Part shown: one piece after another, positions 50,460-60,558 of the stretch
Numbering within the stretch: position 1 is the stretch's first letter
Layout: each line of letters begins with the position of its first letter
Assembly (NCBI RefSeq): GCF_004762035.2
Contig: NZ_SIJK02000013.1
Span: 53,104 to 117,103 of the forward strand
Reading direction: 5' to 3'
DNA: 64,000 bases
From: Candidatus Chloroploca mongolica
GTDB lineage: Bacteria > Chloroflexota > Chloroflexia > Chloroflexales > Chloroflexaceae
Made by a program: the position numbers and the translations under genes
Notes under the pieces: generated by a model
Told to the model about the DNA's origin: nothing
The model's input: the letters and a program-made list of their open reading frames with translations, nothing else
The model's database searches: none

Positions 50460-51596
50460 ATGCAAACACTAATTTTTACTGGACCCGTCGGAGTCACCGC
50501 GCGCGCTGCGGCAGTCACGGCTGCAGCGGCGGCGCAGGCTGGCTCACGGGTGCTGCTTGCCAGCGTCGGCCCGGCACATCCAGTTGCCTCGCTGTTGGGG
50601 GTTACTTCCGCTGTGGAACCACACCCACTTGGCCCAAACCTTGATCTCTGGTGTATTGATCCGTTGGAAGATCTCAGCAAAGTCTGGGGGGCTATTCGTT
50701 CGGGGGGAAATCCGACGATCACCGGTGATGAGCTCCCGGTTATTCCTGGGAGTGATCTCTTTCTCGCTGTCACCGGTCTCCAGAAGTATAAGAACGACTA
50801 TGATGTGGTTTGTGCGGATGCCGGCCCTCCCGAGACGTTGCTACGGTCGCTGGGGGCACCGGACACCTTTCGCTGGTTTGTGCGTTTGTTGATCGGGTTG
50901 GATCGTGGGCCAGGGCGTTCGAGCGCATCGGTGGCGCGGGCGATCATCCCTACGGCGCTTTTACCGATTTCAACTGACTGGCTTGGGCGGATCCAGGATG
51001 CACGGGTACAACTCGAGCGCTTGCGCGACGAGATGGTCAGTTCCCAGTTTTCGCGGGTGCGCTATGTTTTGCCGCCTGATCGTTCAGGGTTGGCCGAGGC
51101 GCGGCTCAATATTCCGGCGTTGCAACTCTTTGGATTGGCGGTCGAGTCGCTGGTGGCTGCACCGCTGATGCCGACTGGCGTCGCTGAACTGGAACCAATG
51201 GCGGCCGAACAGCAAGCGGTCATCCAAGAGGCCGGTACCATTTGGCAGGGCCGCCCGGTGTATGGCCTGCCGATCTTCGGAACCCCCGATAATCTTGCGG
51301 CCCTGATGACCCTGGGGAGTCGTCTGTATAATGGTGACTCGCCCTTGCCTGGCGCCCCCCCAGCGGCCCCCATTCGTCTGACCGGGCTGCCTGATCCGCA
51401 GGTTGCATTGGATCTCCCCGGTCTCCCCCGCGAACTGCTCGGGCTGACGTTGAGTGGTGATGAACTTATTATTCGTGCCGGACCATATCGTCGTCACTTG
51501 CTGATGCCAGAAGGGTTGCGTGGCATTACCGCGATCCGAGCGTCGCGGCAGGGCGAAACCCTTATTATTCGTCCGCGCAAAGAAACCGGTACGTAA
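50460..51596 (+). CDS. ArsA-family protein without a P-loop
   Basis: About 378 residues from ATG 50460 with AGAGGGA upstream. The N-terminus TLIFTGPVGVTARAAAVTAAAAAQAGSRVLLASVGPAHPVASLLG aligns with the ArsA/Get3 start (GKGGVGKT--AAA-A---A--G-RVLL-STDPAHSL), but the Walker A Lys and following Thr are gone (GPVGVTAR). VVCADAGPPETLLRSL corresponds to the D-APTG-TLR switch region. The last ~70 residues (LTLSGDELIIRAGPYRRHLLMPEGLRG) are an ArsA_HSP20-like β-domain seen in Chloroflexota/Chlorobi ArsA proteins. It is predicted not to hydrolyse ATP and may pair with an active ArsA elsewhere. Confidence 0.78.
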   Translation: MQTLIFTGPVGVTARAAAVTAAAAAQAGSRVLLASVGPAHPVASLLGVTSAVEPHPLGPNLDLWCIDPLEDLSKVWGAIRSGGNPTITGDELPVIPGSDLFLAVTGLQKYKNDYDVVCADAGPPETLLRSLGAPDTFRWFVRLLIGLDRGPGRSSASVARAIIPTALLPISTDWLGRIQDARVQLERLRDEMVSSQFSRVRYVLPPDRSGLAEARLNIPALQLFGLAVESLVAAPLMPTGVAELEPMAAEQQAVIQEAGTIWQGRPVYGLPIFGTPDNLAALMTLGSRLYNGDSPLPGAPPAAPIRLTGLPDPQVALDLPGLPRELLGLTLSGDELIIRAGPYRRHLLMPEGLRGITAIRASRQGETLIIRPRKETGT

Positions 51597-51620
51597 TTCT
51601 CTCTATGCCTGGAGTCTGTG

Positions 51621-52430
51621 ATGGGGCGAAAAACGATTTCTCTACGTGGTCGGGTGGCCGTGATTACCGGCAGCACGCGCGGCATCGGGCGGGCAATGGC
51701 TGAATGTTTTGGCACGGCTGGTGCTCGGGTGGTGGTCTCTTCGTCACGCCCCGAAGCGGTTGCGGCGACGGTCGAGCAGTTACGGGCCGAAGGAATTGAT
51801 GCGACCGGGATGGCGTGCGATGTCGCGGAACGCAAGCAGGTCGAGCAACTCTTTGTCCATGCGCTCTCGATGTATCGCCAGGTTGATATCTGGGTGAATA
51901 ATGCGGCCATCTCGGGGCCATTTGGCCGCACGCTTGATGTGCCGCAAGCTGATTGGGAGCGGGTCATTCAGGTGAACTTGATGGGCACCTATTATGGGTG
52001 TGTGACGGTGTTGCCGCATATGCTCGAACGCAACTATGGCAAGGTGATCAATGTCACTGGGGGCGGCTTCAGGCGAGCGCAGCGTTTTCTCGGTGCCTAC
52101 AGTGTTTCCAAGGCCGGGGTGGTGCGTTTGACCGAAAGTATGGCCCGCGAGCATGCCAAGCAGTCGGGGCTCTCTTTTAATGTGCTTGCCCCCGGCATTG
52201 TGCCTACCGATATGACGAATGAATGGGAGGCGCTTGGCGAGGCTGCCGAGGCCCTGCAGGCGTTTCCCCGGATTAAAGAGATCTTTGGCACAACCACCGA
52301 AGAGACGGCACTGCTCGCGCTCAAGATGGCTTCTGCGAAGACGGACGGGGTTTCGGGCAAGGTCTTTGAGGTGATGCCGCGTCACCGGTCGCTCTGGCGA
52401 CTCTTGCAGGCCGCGCTCAAGCGACGCTGA
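51621..52430 (+). CDS. Short-chain dehydrogenase/reductase
   Basis: 269 residues from ATG 51621 with GGAG upstream. A classical SDR: cofactor motif VAVITGSTRGIGRAMAE (TGxxxGIG), CDVAERKQ, WVNNAAISGPFG (NNAG-like NNAA), the active-site Ser equivalent in VINVTGGG (Gly-rich in place of the usual S), and the catalytic YSVSK. The cofactor pocket residue after β2 (SSSRPE) with Ser-Arg suggests NADP preference. The substrate is unknown. In most SDRs the catalytic Ser lies about 13 residues before the Tyr; here that position, in GGGFRRAQRFLGAYSVSK, is not an obvious Ser. It is followed by repeat and hairpin sequence. Confidence 0.85.
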   Translation: MGRKTISLRGRVAVITGSTRGIGRAMAECFGTAGARVVVSSSRPEAVAATVEQLRAEGIDATGMACDVAERKQVEQLFVHALSMYRQVDIWVNNAAISGPFGRTLDVPQADWERVIQVNLMGTYYGCVTVLPHMLERNYGKVINVTGGGFRRAQRFLGAYSVSKAGVVRLTESMAREHAKQSGLSFNVLAPGIVPTDMTNEWEALGEAAEALQAFPRIKEIFGTTTEETALLALKMASAKTDGVSGKVFEVMPRHRSLWRLLQAALKRR

Positions 52431-52435
52431 GAGAG

Positions 52436-52497
52436 TTTTGACGCAAAGGCGCAAAGGCGCAAAGCTCCGTATAGAGGTATATCAAGCCTTTGCGCCT
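52436..52497. repeat. Dispersed 22-bp repeat copy 2 within a hairpin
   Basis: TTTTGACGCAAAGG-CGCAAAGG at 52436-52457 is identical to 15817-15838. In this copy AGGCGCAAAGGC (52447-52458) pairs with GCCTTTGCGCCT (52486-52497) over 12 bp, which may end the SDR transcript before valS. Confidence 0.65.
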
Positions 52498-52542
52498 CGA
52501 TCTGTCTTGTATGAACGGGGCGAAGCAAGTCTGTTCTCTGTG

Positions 52543-52548
52543 TATAAT
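52543..52548 (+). promoter_or_regulatory. Minus-10 box upstream of valS
   Basis: TATAAT, as TGTATAATAG (an extended -10), lies 48 bp before the valS ATG. No clear -35 hexamer is present. There is no T-box-like leader in this short gap. Confidence 0.5.
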
Positions 52549-52595
52549 AGTGCAGGCTCATAGTTTCGGATGCAGCATTGATTGAGGAAGCGTTT

Positions 52596-55376
<2,781 letters not shown>

Positions 55377-55382
55377 ACATAT

Positions 55383-56009
55383 ATGCCTATGCACGAACGC
55401 CTGATGCCCACAGCGCTTATCACTGATCTCCTGGCCGGATCGCTCCAGACGGTGACGATGGAGCCGTCGGGAGCGGTTCGGCCTGATGAGCCACCCGAGG
55501 GGGCGATCCTCTCGGGGGCTTTCAACCCATTGCACGCGGGCCACGAAGGCATGGCAGTGGCCGCCACGCGGCTAACCGGCCTACCGGTTAGCTTTGAGCT
55601 TGCGGTCGTCAATGCCGACAAAGGCGCCCTGGCGCTCAGCGAGATCGAACGGCGGGCAAGGCAATTTATTGGGCGTTCCACCCTAGTCTTATCACGCTCG
55701 CCCCTCTTCACCGAAAAAGCCCGACTCTACCCAGGGCGGAGCTTCCTTCTTGGCTACGATACCGCAGTGCGCCTGCTTGCGCCGCGCTACTATGGTGGCG
55801 ACCTGGACATGGCCGAAGCATTGCGCTCGGTGCGCGAGGCGGGATGCCACTTCCTGGTGGCCGGGCGGCTCAGTGCGGGCCGGTTTGCGACCCTGGATGA
55901 TCTGCATCTTGCCGAAGAATGGGCCGATCTCTTTACGCAGATTCCTGAGGATCTCTTTCGGCTCGATGTCTCGTCAACGGCATTGCGCAAGGAGGCAGGG
56001 CAGGTGTGA
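55383..56009 (+). CDS. Cytidylyltransferase-like (NMNAT/NadD-like) protein
   Basis: 208 residues. The nucleotidyltransferase signature HxGH appears as SGAFNPLHAGHEGMAVAATRLTG (about 44-66). FLLGYDTAVRLLAPRYYGG resembles the NadD substrate region (-GxDxxxxL--W), and the C-terminal DVSSTALRKE matches the ISSTxIR(K/E) ATP-binding end of adenylyltransferases. Together these suggest a nucleotide adenylyl- or cytidylyltransferase acting on nicotinate mononucleotide or a related substrate. The sequence is shorter and more divergent than standard NadD. No clear Shine-Dalgarno is seen; ATGs at 55383, 55389 and 55404 are all possible. It directly follows valS and ends before a GC-rich minisatellite. 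Confidence 0.7.
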   Translation: MPMHERLMPTALITDLLAGSLQTVTMEPSGAVRPDEPPEGAILSGAFNPLHAGHEGMAVAATRLTGLPVSFELAVVNADKGALALSEIERRARQFIGRSTLVLSRSPLFTEKARLYPGRSFLLGYDTAVRLLAPRYYGGDLDMAEALRSVREAGCHFLVAGRLSAGRFATLDDLHLAEEWADLFTQIPEDLFRLDVSSTALRKEAGQV

Positions 56010-56025
56010 TGGGGCAGGGCATGGT

Positions 56026-56140
56026 GGGGGCACGGCGGGGGCACGGCGGGGGCATGGCGGGGGCATGGTGGGGGCACGGCGGGGGCATGGTGGGGGCACG
56101 GCGGGGGCATGGTGGGGGCACGGCGCCGCCGTGCCCCCAC
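56026..56140. repeat. 11-bp GC-rich minisatellite ending in a 14-bp palindrome
   Basis: Nine tandem copies of GGGGGCAYGGY fill 56026-56124. The last copy continues into an inverted repeat: GTGGGGGCACGGCG (56112-56125) pairs with its exact complement at 56127-56140. The repeat lies between the nucleotidyltransferase-like gene and the SbcC-like gene. The surrounding 224-bp gap (56010-56233) holds no other recognisable feature. Confidence 0.9.
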
Positions 56141-56233
56141 GGGTGGTATCATTACATATCGCTACGGCGAGATCCGTCAGGTCGGATCAAGTGTCGCACG
56201 TTGCTTGACGGCAGAGGGGAAGCCAGAAAAGAC

Positions 56234-59200
56234 GTGATTCCAACTCGACTAACTCTGAATAATTTCATGTGCTATCGTGCAAATGGTGCGACGGCAGGCC
56301 CGCCTGCCCTCGATTTCGATGGTTTGCACGTTGTTTGTCTCACTGGTGAAAATGGTGCCGGTAAGTCAACTCTGCTCGATGCAATGACCTGGGCGCTCTG
56401 GGGCACGGCGCGGATGCCCGATGATGATCTGATCGCTCAGGGGTGCAGCGAGATGAGTGTCGAGCTGGAATTTCTGCTTGGCGAACAGCGCTATCGGGTG
56501 AGCCGTCGTCGCCAGCGCGGTGGCACCGGGAAGCGCGGCGGGCAGACCTCTGGCAAAACGCAGCTTGACCTGCAGGTCGCCGGGCCCCAGGGCTGGCGTC
56601 CTATCGCTGAGACGGGTGTGCGCGAGACCCAGGTGCTCATCGAGGGTTTGCTGCGGATGTCGTACCAGACGTTTATCAATGCGTCGTTTTTGTTGCAGGG
56701 CCGCGCTGATGAGTTTACCGCTCGTACCCCCGCCGAACGCAAGCAGGTGCTCGCCGAGATTCTTGATCTCGGCGAGTATGCGGTGCTTGAGGGGCGTGCC
56801 AAAGAGCGTGCGCGTGCGCTCTCCGATCAGTTGATGTCGCTCAGGGGCAGCATTGAACAGTTGAGCCTTGAGGCTGAACGAGCACCCTTCTGGCAACTTG
56901 AGGTCGACAATGCTGAACGCCGCGTGCAGGCTATCGAAGAACGGGTGCAACAGGTTGAGCTTGAGTATCAACGGGCGACCGAGCGTCGTCGTGTGCTTGA
57001 ACAAGAGGCCGAACGCCGCAAAGAGGTGCTCCGTCGCCTCGAAGAGCTACGCGCTGCGCAGCACGAGCGCGAGACGACGCTGACCCGGTTGCACGCGGCT
57101 ATTCAAAGTGCCGAGACGCTGCTTGCGCAGCGGGAAGCGATTCTCGCTGGTCTGGCTGAACTTGCCGCCTCTCGTGATGAGGTCGAACGCCTTGATGGGC
57201 TCCGCGAGCAGTGGCAACAGTTGGAGGATCGGCGGAAAGAGTTGCAGCAAGAATTGCGTGAGGCCACCAATGCGTTGCGGAGTCGCGCCGAACGCGCTGC
57301 GGAACGACGCGATGGCTTGCGTCAACGCGCCGCCCGCCAGCGTGAACTCGAGGCTGATCTTGCCCGCCTGACGCTTGAGTTTGAGGCACTCGCCCCGCTC
57401 GAAGCGGCGAAGCAGGCCCGGCTCGCCGAGCGCGAGACGGTCGATGCTACGCTCCATCAATTGCGCGAGTTGCAACTGCGTGCCAACGATCTGCAGAGTG
57501 CCTTTGTGCGCGAAACCGAGCGCCTCACTGGGGCACGTGATGAGCAGGCCCGCCTGGTGGCGCGTCTCGACAAGCAGTTGCGCGACGAGGCGCGCTGGCG
57601 CAACGATCTCGCTGCTGCCCAGGAGGCCGCCGCTCAGATGGCAATGCTTGAGGCAACCCTGAGCCAGATGCGCCAGGATGAACGGGCCGCCGCTGATCGT
57701 GCGAGTGAGCAGCGCGCCGAACGTACGCGCCTCAAAACTGCCGCCGATAAGCTGAAAAAGACCCAGGAAATGCTACAGGACGGCACCGAGGTCTGCCCTG
57801 TCTGTCAGAGCAACCTGGGCACGGCGGGTCTTGCGCGGGTGCATACGCACTACGAGGATGAACTCAAGCTGTTGCGTGAGCAGTACGCGGCAGCAGGCCA
57901 GGCCGCAACAGCCGCTGATCACCAGATGCAAAAGCTGCGCGACGAAGTGGCACGCCTTGAAGATCAATTGAATAAGCTGCGCACAACCGCAGCCCGCGCC
58001 GAGAGCCTGGCCCAGCAGGTGGCCCAGGCCGAGCGCTGGCACGAAGAGCGCACGACCCATCAGCAGGCATGCGCCGACTTTGAGGCGCAACTGACGGCTG
58101 GCACCTATGCCTCGGCGATCCAACAGGAACGCAACGAAGTCGAGCAAGCGATGCACGCCCTCGGCGATGCGGCAGCGATGACCGCGCAACGTCAGCAATT
58201 GGCCAAAGAGTTGCAAGAGCTTGAACAACAACTCCAGGTTCGTAGCCGCCTGCATGGGGAAATCAACGCACGCCATACCAGTCTCGAAGAACTTTCCCGC
58301 GACCTCGCGAGCCTGCCTGAGCTCGAAGCCGAGGCCGCTGAACTCGCACGCCAGATCGAGCAAGGCGATTTTGCTCACGCGATACGCCACGAAGGTCGCC
58401 AGATCACGAACGAGCGCGATGCCCTTGGCTATAGCCCCGAAGCCCATAACGACGCCCGCGAACAGAGCCGGGTCTTGCGCCATTGGGAGGAAGACGCCCG
58501 CCGCCTCGCCGTCGCCGAAGAATCGCTCGCCCGTGATACGATGCTCCGCCAGCAGACCGAAGAACTCCGTGCGCGTGATGCGAGCCAAATGGAGCAACTG
58601 ACCGGTGAGGATGCACTGCTTGCCGAGGCGTTACGTGAATTGCCCATTGTCACGGCACGTGCTGTCGAATTCCAGACAAGCGTAACCAGCGCCCGTCGCG
58701 ATCTGACGGTGGCCCAGCACGATCTGGGCGAAAAGCGGGGCTACCTCAAACAGGCCGAAGCCGCTGCCGCACAACTGGTTCATCAGCGTATGACCGAGCA
58801 GGCCCTCGGCGAACGGCAGGGCCTCTTTGCCGAATTGACCGAAGCCTTTGGCAAAAAAGGTATCCAGGCGATGCTGATCGAGACGGCGATCCCGCAAATT
58901 GAAGACGAAGCCAACCGCCTGCTCGCCCGTATGACCAACGGCCAGATGCACCTCAGCTTTGAGATGCAGCGGGACACCAAAAAGGGCGACACGGTTGAAA
59001 CCCTTGAAATCAAGCTCGCCGACGCCCTCGGAACGCGGGTCTACGACGCCTTTAGTGGGGGCGAGGCCATGCGCGCCAATTTTGCCATCCGCATTGCCCT
59101 CTCGCGGCTTCTGGCGCATCGGGCCGGCGCACGCCTCGAAACCCTGGTGATCGACGAAGGCTTTGGTACCCTCGATGCCGAAGGCCGCGAACGGATGGTT

Positions 59201-59335
59201 GAAGCCATCACAAGCGTTCAGGACGATTTCCGTCGCATTATCGTCATTACCCATATTGACGAATTAAAAGACCGCTTCCCTGCCCAGATCGAGATCACCA
59301 AAACCCCCGCTGGATCGTACTGGGAATTGCGTTAA
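56234..59335 (+). CDS. SbcC/Rad50-like SMC-family ATPase
   Basis: About 1033 residues from GTG 56234 (VIPTRLTLNNFMCYR). The frame stays open further upstream through the minisatellite, but that would add a low-complexity Gly/Arg/His extension. Walker A is GENGAGKSTLLDAMTWALWG (about 42). FLLQGRADEFTARTPAERKQVLAEIL is the Q-loop region of SbcC. Two long coiled-coil arms flank the zinc hook CPVCQSNL (about residue 520). The C-terminal ATPase lobe has DAFSGGEAMRANFAIRIALSRLL, TLVIDEGFGTLDAEGRE and VITHIDELKDRFP. It works with an SbcD/Mre11-type nuclease on DNA ends and hairpins. No SbcD gene is adjacent. Confidence 0.93.
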   Translation: MIPTRLTLNNFMCYRANGATAGPPALDFDGLHVVCLTGENGAGKSTLLDAMTWALWGTARMPDDDLIAQGCSEMSVELEFLLGEQRYRVSRRRQRGGTGKRGGQTSGKTQLDLQVAGPQGWRPIAETGVRETQVLIEGLLRMSYQTFINASFLLQGRADEFTARTPAERKQVLAEILDLGEYAVLEGRAKERARALSDQLMSLRGSIEQLSLEAERAPFWQLEVDNAERRVQAIEERVQQVELEYQRATERRRVLEQEAERRKEVLRRLEELRAAQHERETTLTRLHAAIQSAETLLAQREAILAGLAELAASRDEVERLDGLREQWQQLEDRRKELQQELREATNALRSRAERAAERRDGLRQRAARQRELEADLARLTLEFEALAPLEAAKQARLAERETVDATLHQLRELQLRANDLQSAFVRETERLTGARDEQARLVARLDKQLRDEARWRNDLAAAQEAAAQMAMLEATLSQMRQDERAAADRASEQRAERTRLKTAADKLKKTQEMLQDGTEVCPVCQSNLGTAGLARVHTHYEDELKLLREQYAAAGQAATAADHQMQKLRDEVARLEDQLNKLRTTAARAESLAQQVAQAERWHEERTTHQQACADFEAQLTAGTYASAIQQERNEVEQAMHALGDAAAMTAQRQQLAKELQELEQQLQVRSRLHGEINARHTSLEELSRDLASLPELEAEAAELARQIEQGDFAHAIRHEGRQITNERDALGYSPEAHNDAREQSRVLRHWEEDARRLAVAEESLARDTMLRQQTEELRARDASQMEQLTGEDALLAEALRELPIVTARAVEFQTSVTSARRDLTVAQHDLGEKRGYLKQAEAAAAQLVHQRMTEQALGERQGLFAELTEAFGKKGIQAMLIETAIPQIEDEANRLLARMTNGQMHLSFEMQRDTKKGDTVETLEIKLADALGTRVYDAFSGGEAMRANFAIRIALSRLLAHRAGARLETLVIDEGFGTLDAEGRERMVEAITSVQDDFRRIIVITHIDELKDRFPAQIEITKTPAGSYWELR

Positions 59336-59364
59336 ACGTAAGTTTCCGTCCCCCAGGGATCTCG

Positions 59365-59415
59365 CTTGTACTGACGAAAACGGCCAGCGAAACTGGCCGT
59401 TTTCGTCAGCACAAG
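59365..59415. terminator. Hairpin terminator after the sbcC-like gene
   Basis: Arms 59365-59387 and 59393-59415 pair with one internal mismatch. The upper stem is CTGACGAAAACGGCCAG against CTGGCCGTTTTCGTCAG, 17 bp. It lies 30 bp after the stop. Confidence 0.75.
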
Positions 59416-59542
59416 CATGGGTTTTTAGGGCGTCAGCCCTCACTGCAATTGCACAACTTAAGTGTGGTAAGCTGCGCAAAACATGTTACAATTGGCATAG
59501 CTTGGGTTCTCTCGATTTTCGTTATCCTGCGGGAGCATTGGT

Positions 59543-59683
59543 ATGGAAACTGTAGCCTTTGTGGTTCGCTATGTCTTTGTGGCAGCCCTCGCGGTTGAAG
59601 CTATTTTAATTGGACGTGCCTTGATCGGGTTGGCCCGCGAAAAAGCCCGGGCAGCCGTCGTCGTACCTACCACCGAGGAGTAG
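59543..59683 (+). CDS. Small single-helix membrane protein (46 aa)
   Basis: An ATG 59543 to TAG 59683 frame encodes 46 residues, beginning METVAFVVRYVFVAALAVEA and ending with EKARAAVVVPTTEE. It consists of one hydrophobic helix (about 4-27) followed by a short charged tail. GCGGGAG lies 9-15 bases before the ATG, and the gene ends 3 bp before the GTG of the phosphoesterase gene, which suggests translational coupling. It is not recognised. It could be a small membrane partner of the neighbouring phosphoesterase. Confidence 0.6.
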   Translation: METVAFVVRYVFVAALAVEAILIGRALIGLAREKARAAVVVPTTEE

Positions 59684-59686
59684 TCT

Positions 59687-60493
59687 GTGGCGTATCGGAT
59701 TTTGCACGTTTCTGATCTGCATACCGGCCCGCCCTTCCGTCAGACTGTTGCCGATACGCTCGTTACTCAGGCGCACACGATCAAACCAGATCTTGTGGTT
59801 GTCTCGGGGGATTTTGTCCAACGGGCTGATTTTGTTGCCCAGTGGCGCGCTGCCTGTGCCCTGCGTGAGGCGTTGCCTCAGCCACAGCTTGTTGTACCTG
59901 GCAATCACGATGTCCCGCTCTTTCATCTTCACCTGCGGCTCTTCAATTCGCTTGGGCGCTATCGCCGCTATGTCACCACAGAACTCAATCCAGTCTTTGA
60001 GTTGCCAGGTCTGGTGGTGGTGGGTGCCAATACTGCCCACGGGTTGACGAGAGATGGCGGACGCTTGAGTCGTGCCCAGCGGGCAAACCTGCGGCGTATC
60101 CTGGCACGTTATGGCCCCGAGGTCTATAAAATTGTTGTCTGGCACCATCCCGTTGCGCATCCACCAGGCGCACGCAAAAATCGAGTGATGCGTGGGGCCT
60201 CGTCTGCGATGCAAGTGCTTGATGAACATCGCGTCGGTTTGTTGTTGACGGGGCACCTGCACACTGGCTATGTCGGCCATACCCGCACGATGATGCCCCA
60301 GCTTCAGCAAGGTACAATCATCTGTCAGAGTGGCACAACAACATCGAATCGCGGACATGGGCACGAAAAAGGTCAGAATTCGTGCAATCTGATCACCCTT
60401 GATGAGCAGTTCATCCAGATTAGCCAGTTGCTCTACCAGGCCGAGGTGCAACAATTTGTGCCGGTGGCCGAGTATCGTTTCCCGCGGATCTGA
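59687..60493 (+). CDS. Calcineurin-like metallophosphoesterase
   Basis: 268 residues, GTG start at 59687. The metal-binding motifs are all there in order: ILHVSDLHTGPP (DxH), DLVVVSGDFVQRA (GDxxx), LVVPGNHDVPLF (GNHD), KIVVWHHPVAH (the H of motif 4) and LLTGHLHTGYVGH (GHxH). It is closer to the CpdA/Icc-type 3',5'-cAMP or general phosphodiesterases than to SbcD, which has a longer C-terminus and a different N-terminal motif (HTSDWHLG). It is probably cytoplasmic or membrane-associated through the small membrane protein encoded just upstream. The substrate is unknown. Confidence 0.85.
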   Translation: MAYRILHVSDLHTGPPFRQTVADTLVTQAHTIKPDLVVVSGDFVQRADFVAQWRAACALREALPQPQLVVPGNHDVPLFHLHLRLFNSLGRYRRYVTTELNPVFELPGLVVVGANTAHGLTRDGGRLSRAQRANLRRILARYGPEVYKIVVWHHPVAHPPGARKNRVMRGASSAMQVLDEHRVGLLLTGHLHTGYVGHTRTMMPQLQQGTIICQSGTTTSNRGHGHEKGQNSCNLITLDEQFIQISQLLYQAEVQQFVPVAEYRFPRI

Positions 60494-60558
60494 GCAAAGG
60501 TGGTCGTTGCTTGCAAACTGTGGCTGGATAAGATATATGTGAGATAGAAGAACGATGT

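Noticed and set aside
56006..56233. N-terminal extension of the SbcC-like protein through the minisatellite
   Set aside because: The extension is low-complexity Gly/Arg/His/Trp encoded by the 11-bp repeat. Homology to SbcC starts at the GTG at 56234, so the longer start is not used in the annotation.
59687..60493. SbcD nuclease partner for the SbcC-like ATPase
   Set aside because: The metallophosphoesterase is only 268 residues, lacks the SbcD N-terminal HTSDWHLG pattern and C-terminal capping region, and is separated by a terminator.
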